Positions 39,297 through 51,052 of a stretch of DNA of 64,000 nt are shown one piece after another. How positions within the stretch are numbered: position 1 is the first letter of the stretch; every line of letters starts with the position of its first letter. The notes beneath the pieces were generated by a model. It worked only from the letters and a program-made list of their open reading frames with translations. It searched no databases and was not told the origin of the DNA. The position numbers were made by a program, and so were the translations under genes. This DNA comes from Bacillus sp. SKDU12 (GTDB lineage: Bacteria > Bacillota > Bacilli > Bacillales > Bacillaceae): contig NZ_MSRC01000003.1 in assembly GCF_010093085.1 (NCBI RefSeq), positions 372,001 through 436,000 of the forward strand, in the 5' to 3' direction.

Positions 39297-39854
39297 GTGT
39301 CAAAAGAAGTATTAACACAAACGAAAGAAAAAATGGAGAAAGCAATTGCTGCTTATCAACGCGAATTGGCTTCTGTGCGCGCAGGCCGTGCCAATCCATC
39401 TTTATTAGATAAAGTAACAGTTGAATATTACGGAGCACAGACACCTTTAAATCAGCTGTCTTCTATTAACGTGCCTGAAGCTCGTATGCTCGTGATTACA
39501 CCATACGATAAAACAGCAATCGGAGATATCGAAAAAGCGATTTTAAAAGCTGATTTAGGTCTTACGCCAACAAGTGACGGCAATATCATTCGAATTTCGA
39601 TTCCGGCATTAACAGAAGAAAGACGGAAAGAATTAGTGAAAGTTGTGAAAAAATATTCTGAAGAAGCGAAAGTAGCTGTCCGTAACGTTCGCCGTGATGC
39701 TAACGATGATCTCAAAAAGCTTGAGAAAAACGGAGACATTACCGAGGATGAACTGCGTACTTCAACTGAAGACGTTCAAAAACTGACAGATGAATATGTG
39801 TCAAAAATTGACAGTCTCACAAAAGACAAAGAAAAAGAAATCATGGAAGTTTAA
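39297..39854 (+). CDS. frr: Ribosome recycling factor
   Basis: A 185-residue tRNA-mimicking factor that with EF-G splits post-termination ribosomes. The three-helix bundle signature is present: [21 protein letters not shown] and the C-terminal [16 protein letters not shown]. It starts at GTG 39297, one base after the pyrH stop, with GAGGGGG at 39283-39289. A terminator follows. Confidence 0.97.
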   Translation: MSKEVLTQTKEKMEKAIAAYQRELASVRAGRANPSLLDKVTVEYYGAQTPLNQLSSINVPEARMLVITPYDKTAIGDIEKAILKADLGLTPTSDGNIIRISIPALTEERRKELVKVVKKYSEEAKVAVRNVRRDANDDLKKLEKNGDITEDELRTSTEDVQKLTDEYVSKIDSLTKDKEKEIMEV

Positions 39855-39888
39855 TGAAAAACTATGTACAATAGATAATAGTGAAAAG

Positions 39889-39917
39889 ACCCTCTCATGT
39901 TTACAGGGGGTTTTTTT
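39889..39917 (+). terminator. Intrinsic terminator after frr
   Basis: ACCCTCT (39889-39895) pairs with AGGGGGT (39905-39911) including one G-U pair, followed by seven Ts. Confidence 0.85.
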
Positions 39918-39984
39918 GTTAATACTGTTGATTACATTGATTATCAGCAGGGAATGCAACCTTTTTGGGTGACGGAGGAATCTC

Positions 39985-40767
39985 ATGCTCAACATACTCA
40001 AAAATTGGAAGAACCAGCAAACTGCGGCTTCCAACTTAGAACGTTATACAAAAGAAGACATACTTAAGGGTGAAATACCCGAACACATTGCTATCATCAT
40101 GGATGGAAATGGCCGTTGGGCTAAAAAGCGCTCTCTTCCCCGAATTGCAGGCCATCATGAAGGGATGAAGGTGGTCAAAAGGACAACGAAACTCGCAAAC
40201 GCATTAGGTGTCAAAGTATTGACATTGTATGCATTTTCAACGGAGAATTGGAAAAGGCCGAAAATGGAAGTCGATTTCTTAATGAAGCTTCCAGAAGAAT
40301 TTTTGAATACGTATCTTCCAGAGCTTGTTGAGGAAAATGTACAGGTCCGGATCATTGGAGATAAAACAGCTTTGCCGGCCCATACATTACGTGCGATTGA
40401 AAAGGCAGTGCGGGATACGGCGCAAAACGATGGAATGATCCTTAATTTTGCTCTTAACTATGGAGGACGTACTGAAATAGTTACTGCTGCAAAAATACTC
40501 GCGGAGAAAGTGAAAGATGGTTCTTTGAATATAGAAGACATTGATGAATCGATTTTTTCTAGCTATTTAATGACTGAATCTTTGCAGGATCCTGAACTTT
40601 TAATTCGAACGAGCGGTGAGATCAGATTGAGCAATTTTATGCTATGGCAGGTTGCTTACAGTGAATTTGTCTTTACTGACGTCTTGTGGCCTGACTTTAA
40701 AGAAGATCACTTTTTACAAGCGTTAGGAGAATATCAGCAGAGGGGCCGGAGGTTTGGCGGAATTTAG
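39985..40767 (+). CDS. uppS: Undecaprenyl pyrophosphate synthase
   Basis: A 260-residue cis-prenyltransferase that makes the C55 lipid carrier for peptidoglycan and teichoic acid synthesis. The substrate-binding motif IAIIMDGNGRWAKKR (catalytic Asp in MDGN), LYAFSTENWKRP and the C-terminal RTSGEIRLSNF and WPDF are diagnostic. GACGGAGG precedes ATG 39985. It is followed within four to twelve bases by cdsA. Confidence 0.97.
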   Translation: MLNILKNWKNQQTAASNLERYTKEDILKGEIPEHIAIIMDGNGRWAKKRSLPRIAGHHEGMKVVKRTTKLANALGVKVLTLYAFSTENWKRPKMEVDFLMKLPEEFLNTYLPELVEENVQVRIIGDKTALPAHTLRAIEKAVRDTAQNDGMILNFALNYGGRTEIVTAAKILAEKVKDGSLNIEDIDESIFSSYLMTESLQDPELLIRTSGEIRLSNFMLWQVAYSEFVFTDVLWPDFKEDHFLQALGEYQQRGRRFGGI

Positions 40768-40779
40768 AGGATGGTGGAC

Positions 40780-41580
40780 ATGAAACAAAGAATTTTAACA
40801 GGTGTTCTGGCAGCAATTGTATTTTTATATTTGGTTATTGTCGGGAAATTGCCGTTCACCATATTAATTTATGCAATGGGCAGTGTGGCGCTTTTTGAAC
40901 TTTTACGGATGAAAAAGCTGAAGCTGATTTCGCTGCCAGGTTTGATCGGTCTTTTATTATTATGGATGTTCTTATTGCCGAGCCAGTATTCATTTTTGGA
41001 AGCGGATGGAATTTCAAAGATGGAAATCGCTTTGTTTGCGGTGCTGCTTTTGCTGATTTACACAGTGTTGGTGAAAAACACCTTTACTTTTGATGAAGTC
41101 GGTTTTATTACGCTTGCAGCAATTTACATCGGAATGTGTTTTCATTATTTTATAGAAATCAGAAATCTTGACCAATACGGGTTAACATACATTTTTTACG
41201 CGTGTGTTGTCATTTGGTCCACTGATTCTGGTGCATATTTTGTCGGGAAAGCGCTTGGTAAGCGAAAATTGTGGCCTGAAATCAGTCCGAATAAAACAGT
41301 GGAAGGATTTGCAGGCGGAATTGTTATTGCGCTTGTTCTGGCGACGATTTTTCAGCTTATTGCACATCTTCCGATCCCATATATCTATCTGCTGTTGATC
41401 ACGCTGTTTTTATCTGTTTTCGGACAACTTGGAGACTTAGTGGAATCCGCCCTGAAAAGACATTACAATGTTAAGGATTCTGGGAAAATTCTTCCCGGGC
41501 ATGGCGGTATATTAGACCGTTTTGACAGTTTCTTGTTTGTCATGCCTTTCTTGTACTTTCTGCTTGCCCTTTTTTCATAA
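40780..41580 (+). CDS. cdsA: Phosphatidate cytidylyltransferase CdsA
   Basis: A polytopic membrane enzyme that makes CDP-diacylglycerol from phosphatidate and CTP, the branch point of phospholipid synthesis. It has about seven hydrophobic segments and the signature SALKRHYNVKDSGKILPGHGG followed by DRFDS. ATG 40780 (266 residues) is preferred because GAGG at 40767-40770 is nine bases away; ATG 40771 and GTG 40774 would start too close to it. Confidence 0.94.
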   Translation: MKQRILTGVLAAIVFLYLVIVGKLPFTILIYAMGSVALFELLRMKKLKLISLPGLIGLLLLWMFLLPSQYSFLEADGISKMEIALFAVLLLLIYTVLVKNTFTFDEVGFITLAAIYIGMCFHYFIEIRNLDQYGLTYIFYACVVIWSTDSGAYFVGKALGKRKLWPEISPNKTVEGFAGGIVIALVLATIFQLIAHLPIPYIYLLLITLFLSVFGQLGDLVESALKRHYNVKDSGKILPGHGGILDRFDSFLFVMPFLYFLLALFS

Positions 41581-41641
41581 AAAAGTCTAATATGAATATG
41601 AGACTGATCATGCAGTAAAAAGAATAGGAGTAGTGGCAGCT

Positions 41642-42793
41642 TTGAAAAATATTTGTCTTTTAGGAGCAACAGGATCAATCGGCGAACAGACTCTTGACGT
41701 ATTGCGTACACATCAAGATCAATTTCAGCTGGTATCTATGTCGTTTGGCAGAAATATTGATAAGGCCGTTCCGATGATAGAGGCCTTTAAGCCGAAGTTT
41801 GTCTCTGTCGGTGATCTGGATACATATCATAAATTAAAACAACTGTCTTTTTCTTTTGAATGCCAAATTGGGATGGGAGAAGAAGGGCTGATAGAAGCAG
41901 CCGTGATGGAGGAGGTTGACATTGTTGTTAACGCCTTGCTCGGAAGCGTCGGTCTTATCCCCACGTTAAAGGCAATTGAACAGAAAAAAACAATTGCGCT
42001 CGCAAATAAGGAAACTCTCGTCACTGCAGGGCATATAGTAAAAGAACATGCTAAGAAATACGATGTTCCGCTGCTGCCCGTTGACAGTGAGCATTCAGCC
42101 ATTTTTCAAGCGTTGCAGGGCGAACAGACTAAAAACATTGAGCGCCTCATCATTACCGCATCCGGCGGAAGCTTTCGGGACAAGACGCGGGAGGAGCTCG
42201 AATCAGTAACAGTCGAAGACGCATTAAAACACCCGAATTGGTCAATGGGTGCAAAAATTACGATTGATTCGGCTACAATGATGAATAAGGGCTTAGAAGT
42301 GATCGAAGCACACTGGCTTTTTGATATACCATATGAACAAATTGATGTGGTTTTACATAAGGAGAGCATCATCCATTCAATGGTTGAGTTTCATGACAAA
42401 AGTGTGATCGCACAGCTCGGAACTCCAGATATGAGGGTTCCCATTCAATACGCGCTCACTTACCCCGACCGGTTGCCATTGCCAGATGCAAAAAGGCTAG
42501 AATTGTGGGAAATCGGTAGCCTCCATTTTGAGAAAGCTGATTTTGACAGGTTCCGATGCTTACAATTTGCTTTTGAATCAGGTAAAATAGGGGGAACAAT
42601 GCCGACAGTGCTAAATGCGGCAAATGAAGTGGCTGTTGCTGCCTTTTTAGCCGGCAAGATATCGTTTTTAGCTATTGAAGACTGTATCGAAAAGGCACTA
42701 TCCCGCCATCAGTTCATAAAAAAACCGAGCTTGGCGGATATTCAAGAAGTGGACAAAGATACCCGGGGATACGTCAATTCAATACTCACATAA
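41642..42793 (+). CDS. dxr: 1-deoxy-D-xylulose-5-phosphate reductoisomerase
   Basis: The second MEP-pathway enzyme, supplying isoprenoid precursors to UppS; 383 residues from TTG 41642. The NADPH fold is [15 protein letters not shown]. Catalytic/metal motifs are PVDSEHSA and ASGGSFRD, followed by [21 protein letters not shown] spread over about residues 203-223. AGGAG at 41626-41630 is eleven bases from the TTG; a GTG at 41633 is too close to it. Sits between lipid and protease genes of the same envelope cluster. Confidence 0.95.
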   Translation: MKNICLLGATGSIGEQTLDVLRTHQDQFQLVSMSFGRNIDKAVPMIEAFKPKFVSVGDLDTYHKLKQLSFSFECQIGMGEEGLIEAAVMEEVDIVVNALLGSVGLIPTLKAIEQKKTIALANKETLVTAGHIVKEHAKKYDVPLLPVDSEHSAIFQALQGEQTKNIERLIITASGGSFRDKTREELESVTVEDALKHPNWSMGAKITIDSATMMNKGLEVIEAHWLFDIPYEQIDVVLHKESIIHSMVEFHDKSVIAQLGTPDMRVPIQYALTYPDRLPLPDAKRLELWEIGSLHFEKADFDRFRCLQFAFESGKIGGTMPTVLNAANEVAVAAFLAGKISFLAIEDCIEKALSRHQFIKKPSLADIQEVDKDTRGYVNSILT

Positions 42794-42805
42794 GGTGGTA
42801 TGTTC

Positions 42806-44068
42806 GTGAACACAGTTATAGCGTTTATCATTATTTTTGGAACGCTCGTTTTCTTCCATGAACTGGGTCATTTATTGCTAGCCCAAAGAGCGGGAATCCT
42901 CTGCCGTGAATTCGCGATTGGCTTTGGTCCAAAGATTTTTTCGTTTAAAAAAAATGAAACAGTTTATACGATCAGGCTCCTTCCAGTCGGCGGATTTGTC
43001 CGTATGGCTGGAGAAGATCCGGAAATGATTGAGGTGAAACCCGGTTACACGGTCGGGCTTCTGTTTAATAAAGAAGATCAAGTTGAGAAAGTCATTATCA
43101 ATCAAAAGGAAAAATATCCGGATGCCTTAGTCATTGAAGTGGAAACAGCGGATTTAGAGCATGATATGAAGATCACCGGCTATGAACAGGGGAAAGAAGA
43201 GGAACTCTCTGCCTTTACTGTCAGTGAAACTTCCTTTTTCGTTGTAGACGGAGAAGAAGTGCAAATTGCGCCGTATAATCGTCAATTTGGTTCCAAACCT
43301 GTATGGCAGCGGATTAAAGCGATTGCTGCAGGTCCGATTATGAACTTTATTTTAGCTTACGTCATTTTAGTGATGCTTGGGCTGGTTCAAGGAGTGCCTT
43401 CAAATGAGCCTATGCTTGGGCAGCTTACTGACAATGGCCGGGCGGCAGAGGCTGGGCTAAAAGAAGGGGATCACATCCAAAGCATTAATGGGGATAAAAT
43501 GAGGTCTTGGGCTGACATTGTCTCTACTGTAAAAGAAAATCCAGAAAAAGAAATGGATGTCGCTGTAAAAAGAGATAACAAAACGCTTCATATTTCAGTG
43601 ACTCCAGAAGCTGTGAAAGATGAGAACAAAAAAACAATCGGGCGTTTCGGTTCCTATGCTCCGACTGAAAAAGGTGTTCTCTCAGCAGTTGCTTACGGTG
43701 CCACATCAACTGTTGATGTCACTAAAGCGATTTTAACCAACTTAAGCAAATTAGTAACAGGGCAATTTAAAATAGACATGCTGTCAGGTCCTGTCGGCAT
43801 ATACGACATGACAGACCAAGTGGCGAAAACTGGGTTGGTAAACTTATTCCAGTTTGCTGCGTTTTTAAGTATTAACCTTGGGATTGTCAACTTGCTTCCG
43901 ATTCCGGCACTTGACGGAGGAAGACTGTTATTCCTATTTATTGAAGCGATTCGGGGCAAACCGATTAACAGGGAAAAAGAAGCATTTGTTGTGTTTATCG
44001 GGGTAGCTTTCTTAATGCTTCTTATGCTGGTCGTCACATGGAACGATATCCAGCGGCTGTTCTTGTAA
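42806..44068 (+). CDS. rasP: Site-2 intramembrane protease RasP
   Basis: A zinc metalloprotease (old name YluC) that cleaves membrane proteins such as the anti-sigma factor RsiW and the division protein FtsL. The active-site FFHELGHLL is in the first membrane segment (HExxH at residues 18-22), the third ligand is in IPALDGGRLL near the C-terminus, and a PDZ domain lies at about 190-260. AAGGTGG at 42792-42798 suits GTG 42806; ATG 42800, only one base after it, would give two more residues. Confidence 0.94.
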   Translation: MNTVIAFIIIFGTLVFFHELGHLLLAQRAGILCREFAIGFGPKIFSFKKNETVYTIRLLPVGGFVRMAGEDPEMIEVKPGYTVGLLFNKEDQVEKVIINQKEKYPDALVIEVETADLEHDMKITGYEQGKEEELSAFTVSETSFFVVDGEEVQIAPYNRQFGSKPVWQRIKAIAAGPIMNFILAYVILVMLGLVQGVPSNEPMLGQLTDNGRAAEAGLKEGDHIQSINGDKMRSWADIVSTVKENPEKEMDVAVKRDNKTLHISVTPEAVKDENKKTIGRFGSYAPTEKGVLSAVAYGATSTVDVTKAILTNLSKLVTGQFKIDMLSGPVGIYDMTDQVAKTGLVNLFQFAAFLSINLGIVNLLPIPALDGGRLLFLFIEAIRGKPINREKEAFVVFIGVAFLMLLMLVVTWNDIQRLFL

Positions 44069-44088
44069 ACGAAAAGTAAATCAATTAG

Positions 44089-45795
<1,707 letters not shown>

Positions 45796-45800
45796 TCACC

Positions 45801-45830
45801 ATGACGATTTACGAAAAAACATGTTAAAAT
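45801..45830 (+). promoter_or_regulatory. SigA promoter of polC
   Basis: ATGACG (45801-45806; four of six), 18-base spacer, TAAAAT (45825-45830; five of six) with a TGn extension at 45822-45824. The expected start, about 45837, lies just before a perfect hairpin. Confidence 0.6.
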
Positions 45831-45840
45831 AGAAATATAA

Positions 45841-45869
45841 GAAGGTACCTCATTGCCTGAGGTACCTTC
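45841..45869 (+). repeat. Perfect 12-bp inverted repeat at 5' end of polC mRNA
   Basis: GAAGGTACCTCA (45841-45852) and TGAGGTACCTTC (45858-45869) form a perfect stem with a five-base TTGCC loop. No T-run follows, so it is unlikely to be a terminator. Its position at the start of the inferred polC transcript suggests a role in mRNA stability or protection of the 5' end (inference). Confidence 0.75.
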
Positions 45870-45903
45870 ACTTATGATGTTTTTAGGGAGGGATACTGTC
45901 TTA

Positions 45904-48900
45904 ATGGAACAGTTATCAGTAAACAGAAGGCAGTTTCAAATTCTTCTGCAGCAGATTAATATGACAGATGATACCTTCATGACATACTTTGAAGATGGCG
46001 AGATTAAAAAATTGACGATCCACAAAGCGTCAAAGTCTTGGCATTTTCATTTTCAATTTAAATCTTTGCTGCCGTTCCAAATATATGACACATTAACAAC
46101 AAGGCTAACGCAATCGTTTGCCCACATAGCAAAAGTTACATCTTCAATTGAAGTGCAGGATGCCGAGATCAGTGAGAGTCTAATTCAAGATTACTGGTCA
46201 CGCTGTATTGAAGAATTGCAAGGCATTTCGCCGCCGATTATCAGTCTTTTAAACCAGCAAAAACCGAAGCTGAAGGGCAATAAACTGATTGTCAAAACAA
46301 AAACAGACACAGAAGCAGCTGCCCTTAAGAACAAATATAGTTCCATGATTCAAGCAGGCTATCGTCAATTTGGTTTTCCGGATCTTCAGCTCGATGCCGA
46401 CATATTTGTATCCGAGCAAGAAGTTCAAAAGTTCCGTGAGCAAAAGCTTGCAGAAGACCAAGAGCGGGCTATGCAGGCCTTGATTGAAATGGAGAAGAAA
46501 GATAAAGAAAGTGATGAAGATCAAGTGCCGTCTGGTCCGCTTGTCATCGGTTACCAAATTAAAGATAACGAAGAAATCCGGACGCTTGACAGCATCATGG
46601 ACGAAGAACGGAGAATTACGGTCCAAGGTTACGTGTTTGATGTGGAGACCCGAGAACTGAAAAGCGGACGAACTCTATGCATCTTCAAGATTACAGACTA
46701 TACAAACAGCATTTTAATTAAAATGTTTGCACGTGAAAAAGAAGACGCGGCACTGATGAAGTCTCTGAAAAAAGGAATGTGGGTAAAAGCACGCGGAAGC
46801 ATTCAAAATGATACCTTCGTCAGAGATCTCGTCATGATCGCAAATGATGTAAACGAAATGAAAGCTAAAACCCGTGAAGATTCAGCACCTGAAGGAGAAA
46901 AAAGAGTGGAATTGCACCTGCATTCTCCTATGAGTCAAATGGATGCTGTTACGGGAGTTGGAAAGCTAGTTGAACAGGCGAAAAAATGGGGGCATGAAGC
47001 TATCGCTTTGACTGACCATGCTGTCGTGCAATCCTTCCCTGATGCGTATTCTGCTGCCCAAAAGCATGGCATCAAAATGATCTACGGGATGGAAGCGAAT
47101 TTGGTTGATGATGGCGTGCCGATTGCTTATAATGCTGCACATCGTCTGCTCGAGGAAGAAACATATGTTGTTTTTGACGTGGAGACGACAGGGCTGTCTG
47201 CTGTATACGATACGATTATTGAACTGGCTGCAGTAAAGGTAAAAGGCGGAGAAATTATTGATAAATTTGAGGCGTTTGCGAACCCTCATCGTCCGCTTTC
47301 CGCCACAATCATAGAGCTGACTGGCATCACTGATGATATGCTTCGCGACGCTCCCGATGCTGTAGATGTGATAAGAGATTTCAGAGAGTGGATCGGCGAT
47401 GACATCCTTGTCGCTCATAATGCGAGCTTTGATATGGGATTCTTAAACGTAGCCTATAAAAAGCTTCTTGAAGTCGAGAAAGCTAAAAACCCAGTCATTG
47501 ATACGCTTGAGCTTGGACGTTTTCTCTATCCGGAATTTAAGAACCACCGGTTGAATACGCTCTGTAAAAAGTTTGATATCGAACTCACACAGCATCACCG
47601 TGCGATCTACGATACCGAAGCAACTGCTTATTTGCTCTTGAAAATGCTGAAGGACGCAGATGAAAAAGGCATTCAGTATCATGACGAGCTGAATGAAAAT
47701 ATGGGGCAGTCCAACGCTTATCAAAGGTCAAGACCGCATCATGCAACATTGCTTGCTGTCAACAGCACAGGGCTTAAAAATTTATTTAAACTTGTGTCAC
47801 TTTCCCATATTCATTATTTTTACAGAGTGCCTCGTATCCCGAGATCTCAGCTTGAGAAATACAGGGAAGGGCTTCTGATCGGTTCGGCTTGTGACAGGGG
47901 AGAGGTTTTTGAAGGAATGATGCAAAAGTCGCCTGAAGAGGTTGAAGATGTCGCGTCATTCTATGATTATCTTGAGGTTCAGCCTCCTGAAGTATACCGT
48001 CACTTGCTGGAGCTTGAACTCGTCCGAGATGAAAAATCGCTGAAAGAAATCATTGCAAATATCACGAAACTGGGTGAAAAGCTAAACAAACCGGTTGTTG
48101 CTACAGGAAATGTTCATTACTTGAATGATGAGGATAAAATCTATAGAAAGATTTTAGTATCCTCTCAAGGCGGAGCCAATCCGCTGAACAGGCATGAACT
48201 GCCGAAAGTGCATTTCAGAACGACAGACGAAATGCTTGAGGCATTTTCTTTCTTAGGCGAAGAAAAAGCGAAGGAAATCGTTGTCACCAATACCCAAAAG
48301 GTTGCTTCTTTAATCGATGACATCAAGCCGATTAAAGATGATTTGTATACACCGAAAATCGAAGGCGCGGATGAAGAGATCAGAGAAATGAGCTACAAGC
48401 GTGCAAGAAGTATTTACGGCGAACAGCTGCCTGAAATTGTCGAAGCGCGGATTGAAAAAGAATTAAAAAGTATCATTGGACACGGCTTCGCTGTTATTTA
48501 CTTAATCTCTCACAAACTTGTTAAACGTTCACTGGATGACGGGTATCTCGTAGGCTCCCGTGGTTCCGTAGGATCTTCATTAGTTGCGACACTTACTGAA
48601 ATCACTGAGGTGAACCCGCTGCCGCCGCACTATGTTTGCTCTGAGTGTCAGCATTCTGAGTTCTTTAATGATGGTTCTGTCGGTTCCGGTTTTGACCTGC
48701 CTGACAAGACATGTCCGCATTGCGGAACGCCTTTGAAAAAAGACGGCCATGATATTCCGTTTGAAACGTTCTTAGGATTTAAAGGGGATAAAGTACCTGA
48801 TATTGATTTGAACTTCTCAGGGGAATATCAGCCGCAGGCGCATAATTACACAAAAGTATTGTTCGGCGAAGACAATGTATATCGAGCGGGAACAATAGGC

Positions 48901-50217
48901 ACAGTTGCAGAAAAAACAGCCTACGGCTATGTCAAAGGCTATGCCGGAGATCATAATCTTCACATGCGCGGAGCCGAAATCGATCGGCTCGTACAGGGGT
49001 GTACAGGTGTAAAACGTACAACCGGTCAGCACCCTGGTGGGATTATCGTTGTTCCGGATTATATGGATATTTATGATTTTTCACCGATTCAGTTCCCGGC
49101 AGATGCCACAGGTTCAGAGTGGAAAACGACGCATTTTGATTTCCACTCCATCCATGACAACCTGTTAAAGCTGGATATTCTCGGACACGATGACCCGACC
49201 GTCATTCGGATGCTTCAAGACTTAAGCGGAATTGATCCGAAAACAATTCCAACCGATGATCCTGAAGTGATGAAGATCTTTCAGGGAACCGAGTCGCTTG
49301 GTGTGACACAAGAACAGATCGGCTGTAAAACAGGAACTCTTGGAATTCCTGAATTCGGAACTCGATTTGTCCGGCAGATGCTAGAAGATACAAAGCCGAC
49401 AACTTTTTCCGAGCTCGTTCAGATTTCAGGCTTGTCTCACGGAACCGATGTATGGCTCGGCAACGCGCAGGAACTCATCCACAATAACATTTGTGAGCTG
49501 AGTGAGGTTATCGGCTGCCGTGATGACATTATGGTTTATTTAATCTATCAAGGGCTTGAACCGTCCCTTGCCTTTAAAATCATGGAATTTGTGCGTAAAG
49601 GAAAAGGACTAACACCTGAATGGGAAGAAGAAATGAGAAATAACAATGTCCCAGACTGGTATATTGATTCTTGTAAAAAGATTAAATACATGTTCCCGAA
49701 AGCCCACGCTGCAGCCTATGTATTAATGGCAGTCCGGATTGCTTACTTTAAAGTGCATCACGCGCTTCTGTATTATGCGGCTTATTTTACCGTTCGTGCA
49801 GACGATTTTGATATCGATACAATGATCAAGGGCTCTACAGCAATCAAGGCGGTAATGGAGGATATTAACTCCAAGGGGCTTGATGCTTCACCGAAGGAAA
49901 AAAACCTTCTCACTGTGCTAGAATTAGCGCTTGAAATGTGTGAGAGAGGGTTTTCATTCCAAAAAGTCGATTTGTACCGCTCAAGCGCTGCAGAGTTTGT
50001 GATTGACGGCAACAGTCTTATTCCGCCGTTTAACTCCATTCCTGGATTAGGGACGAATGCCGCTCTGAACATTGTAAAGGCTCGTGAAGAAGGTGAATTT
50101 CTTTCAAAAGAAGATTTGCAAAAAAGAGGAAAAGTGTCAAAAACGATTCTAGAGTATTTAGATCGTCATGGCTGTCTCGAATCACTGCCTGATCAAAACC
50201 AACTGTCACTGTTCTAA
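45904..50217 (+). CDS. polC: DNA polymerase III alpha subunit PolC
   Basis: The 1437-residue replicative polymerase of low-GC Gram-positives. ATG 45904 follows GGGAGGG (45887-45893); an in-frame TTG at 45853 lies in the hairpin loop and is excluded. Domains in order: N-terminal region, OB fold (about 235-330), PHP domain split by the DEDD exonuclease (FDVETTGL about residue 420; later [10 protein letters not shown]), four-cysteine zinc element (CSECQH ... CPHCG, about 912-940), palm with catalytic [12 protein letters not shown], and C-terminal HhH-like region ending QNQLSLF, a beta-clamp-binding peptide. Length and all key residues are intact. Confidence 0.97.
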   Translation: MEQLSVNRRQFQILLQQINMTDDTFMTYFEDGEIKKLTIHKASKSWHFHFQFKSLLPFQIYDTLTTRLTQSFAHIAKVTSSIEVQDAEISESLIQDYWSRCIEELQGISPPIISLLNQQKPKLKGNKLIVKTKTDTEAAALKNKYSSMIQAGYRQFGFPDLQLDADIFVSEQEVQKFREQKLAEDQERAMQALIEMEKKDKESDEDQVPSGPLVIGYQIKDNEEIRTLDSIMDEERRITVQGYVFDVETRELKSGRTLCIFKITDYTNSILIKMFAREKEDAALMKSLKKGMWVKARGSIQNDTFVRDLVMIANDVNEMKAKTREDSAPEGEKRVELHLHSPMSQMDAVTGVGKLVEQAKKWGHEAIALTDHAVVQSFPDAYSAAQKHGIKMIYGMEANLVDDGVPIAYNAAHRLLEEETYVVFDVETTGLSAVYDTIIELAAVKVKGGEIIDKFEAFANPHRPLSATIIELTGITDDMLRDAPDAVDVIRDFREWIGDDILVAHNASFDMGFLNVAYKKLLEVEKAKNPVIDTLELGRFLYPEFKNHRLNTLCKKFDIELTQHHRAIYDTEATAYLLLKMLKDADEKGIQYHDELNENMGQSNAYQRSRPHHATLLAVNSTGLKNLFKLVSLSHIHYFYRVPRIPRSQLEKYREGLLIGSACDRGEVFEGMMQKSPEEVEDVASFYDYLEVQPPEVYRHLLELELVRDEKSLKEIIANITKLGEKLNKPVVATGNVHYLNDEDKIYRKILVSSQGGANPLNRHELPKVHFRTTDEMLEAFSFLGEEKAKEIVVTNTQKVASLIDDIKPIKDDLYTPKIEGADEEIREMSYKRARSIYGEQLPEIVEARIEKELKSIIGHGFAVIYLISHKLVKRSLDDGYLVGSRGSVGSSLVATLTEITEVNPLPPHYVCSECQHSEFFNDGSVGSGFDLPDKTCPHCGTPLKKDGHDIPFETFLGFKGDKVPDIDLNFSGEYQPQAHNYTKVLFGEDNVYRAGTIGTVAEKTAYGYVKGYAGDHNLHMRGAEIDRLVQGCTGVKRTTGQHPGGIIVVPDYMDIYDFSPIQFPADATGSEWKTTHFDFHSIHDNLLKLDILGHDDPTVIRMLQDLSGIDPKTIPTDDPEVMKIFQGTESLGVTQEQIGCKTGTLGIPEFGTRFVRQMLEDTKPTTFSELVQISGLSHGTDVWLGNAQELIHNNICELSEVIGCRDDIMVYLIYQGLEPSLAFKIMEFVRKGKGLTPEWEEEMRNNNVPDWYIDSCKKIKYMFPKAHAAAYVLMAVRIAYFKVHHALLYYAAYFTVRADDFDIDTMIKGSTAIKAVMEDINSKGLDASPKEKNLLTVLELALEMCERGFSFQKVDLYRSSAAEFVIDGNSLIPPFNSIPGLGTNAALNIVKAREEGEFLSKEDLQKRGKVSKTILEYLDRHGCLESLPDQNQLSLF

Positions 50218-50222
50218 CATGG

Positions 50223-50254
50223 AAAGCAGAATTTCTCTGGAAATTCTGCTTTTA
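50223..50254 (+). terminator. Intrinsic terminator after polC
   Basis: AAAGCAGAATTTC (50223-50235) pairs perfectly with GAAATTCTGCTTT (50240-50252), loop TCTG, followed by a short T-run. Confidence 0.88.
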
Positions 50255-50336
50255 TGCATACATAAGCACAAAAAATGCCATCGTAATATTAGGGTTTCTG
50301 TCATTTGCTTAGCCATGAAGGTAAGCGTATATCCAT

Positions 50337-50365
50337 TTGCAATAAAAATATGGTTATGGTATAGT
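50337..50365 (+). promoter_or_regulatory. SigA promoter of the rimP-nusA operon
   Basis: TTGCAA (50337-50342), 17-base spacer, TATAGT (50360-50365) with TGG extension at 50357-50359. The expected start near 50372 leaves a 175-base structured leader before rimP. Confidence 0.78.
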
Positions 50366-50395
50366 TTTATTGGAAATGCTAACGATTACCGAGGC

Positions 50396-50420
50396 AAAGA
50401 GTGGGGAAACCCGCTCTTTT
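50396..50420 (+). terminator. Leader hairpin 1, candidate attenuator
   Basis: Stem AAAGAG-T-GGG (50396-50405) with CCC-G-CTCTTT (50410-50419), loop GAAA, then T (CTCTTTTGT). It starts about 25 bases from the inferred transcription start. A GAAA tetraloop on ten pairs should fold well; the T-tract is short, which would make termination factor-dependent. Confidence 0.65.
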
Positions 50421-50471
50421 GTATTGAACAGGAGAATTTTGTCTCGACATGTTCATCGTTTACTTTTTAGC

Positions 50472-50497
50472 CCCTGCTCTTCTGAAGCAGGGTTTTT
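50472..50497 (+). terminator. Leader hairpin 2, candidate attenuator
   Basis: CCCTGCT (50472-50478) pairs with AGCAGGG (50486-50492), followed by TTTTT (50493-50497). It lies 50 bases before the rimP ATG. Confidence 0.75.
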
Positions 50498-50547
50498 ATG
50501 CAGAGTGACGAGATGAATATGATATCGACAGCACAAGGAGGAAGAAC

Positions 50548-51018
50548 ATGAGCAAAAAAGTGACTGACACCGTTCAAGAAATGGCTCAGCCAATCGTAGA
50601 CAGCCTTCAGCTGGAACTCGTTGACATTGAATTTGTCAAAGAGGGTCAAAGCTGGTTCCTTCGCGTGTTTATTGATTCCGATGACGGTGTGGATATTGAG
50701 GAATGTGCCAAAGTAAGTGAAGCTTTAAGCGAAAAGCTTGATGAGGCAGACCCAATCAGCCAAAATTACTTTCTTGAAGTCTCATCTCCGGGAGCTGAGC
50801 GTCCGCTAAAGAAAAAAGCCGATTTCGAAAAATCACTTGGGAAAAATGTGTATATTAAAACGTATGAGCCTATAGAGGGCGTAAAAGTGTTTGAAGGTGA
50901 ACTGGCTGAATTTGATGGACAAACAGTGACAGTTGAGATCACGATCAAAACAAGAAAGAAACGGATCAATATTCCGTATGAAAAGATAGCTAGTGCAAGA
51001 TTAGCTGTTACATTTTAA
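50548..51018 (+). CDS. rimP: Ribosome maturation factor RimP
   Basis: A 156-residue assembly factor for the 30S subunit (old name YlxS). The signature [20 protein letters not shown] and the [10 protein letters not shown] loop are diagnostic; the C-terminal part is an SH3-like beta barrel. AAGGAGGAAG precedes the ATG. First gene of the nusA-infB operon in nearly all bacteria. Confidence 0.96.
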   Translation: MSKKVTDTVQEMAQPIVDSLQLELVDIEFVKEGQSWFLRVFIDSDDGVDIEECAKVSEALSEKLDEADPISQNYFLEVSSPGAERPLKKKADFEKSLGKNVYIKTYEPIEGVKVFEGELAEFDGQTVTVEITIKTRKKRINIPYEKIASARLAVTF

Positions 51019-51052
51019 TGAATACAAATGTTTTAAGGGGGGAGACCGTTAA

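Larger units (their letters stand above)
50372..50547 (+). promoter_or_regulatory. rimP-nusA leader with two terminator-like hairpins
   Basis: This is the rest of the 330-base polC-rimP gap. Hairpin 1 is AAAGAGTGGG/CCCGCTCTTT with Ts (50396-50420). Hairpin 2 is CCCTGCT/AGCAGGG followed by five Ts (50472-50497). Both lie between promoter and coding region, so they can act as attenuators. NusA-dependent autoregulation by leader termination is reported for B. subtilis nusA, as I recall, and fits this arrangement. The part at 50255-50336, before the promoter, shows nothing I can name. Confidence 0.75.

Noticed and set aside
45853-45903. N-terminal extension of PolC from TTG 45853
   Set aside because: The codon lies in the loop of a perfect hairpin and lacks a ribosome-binding site; ATG 45904 has GGGAGGG and gives the usual length.
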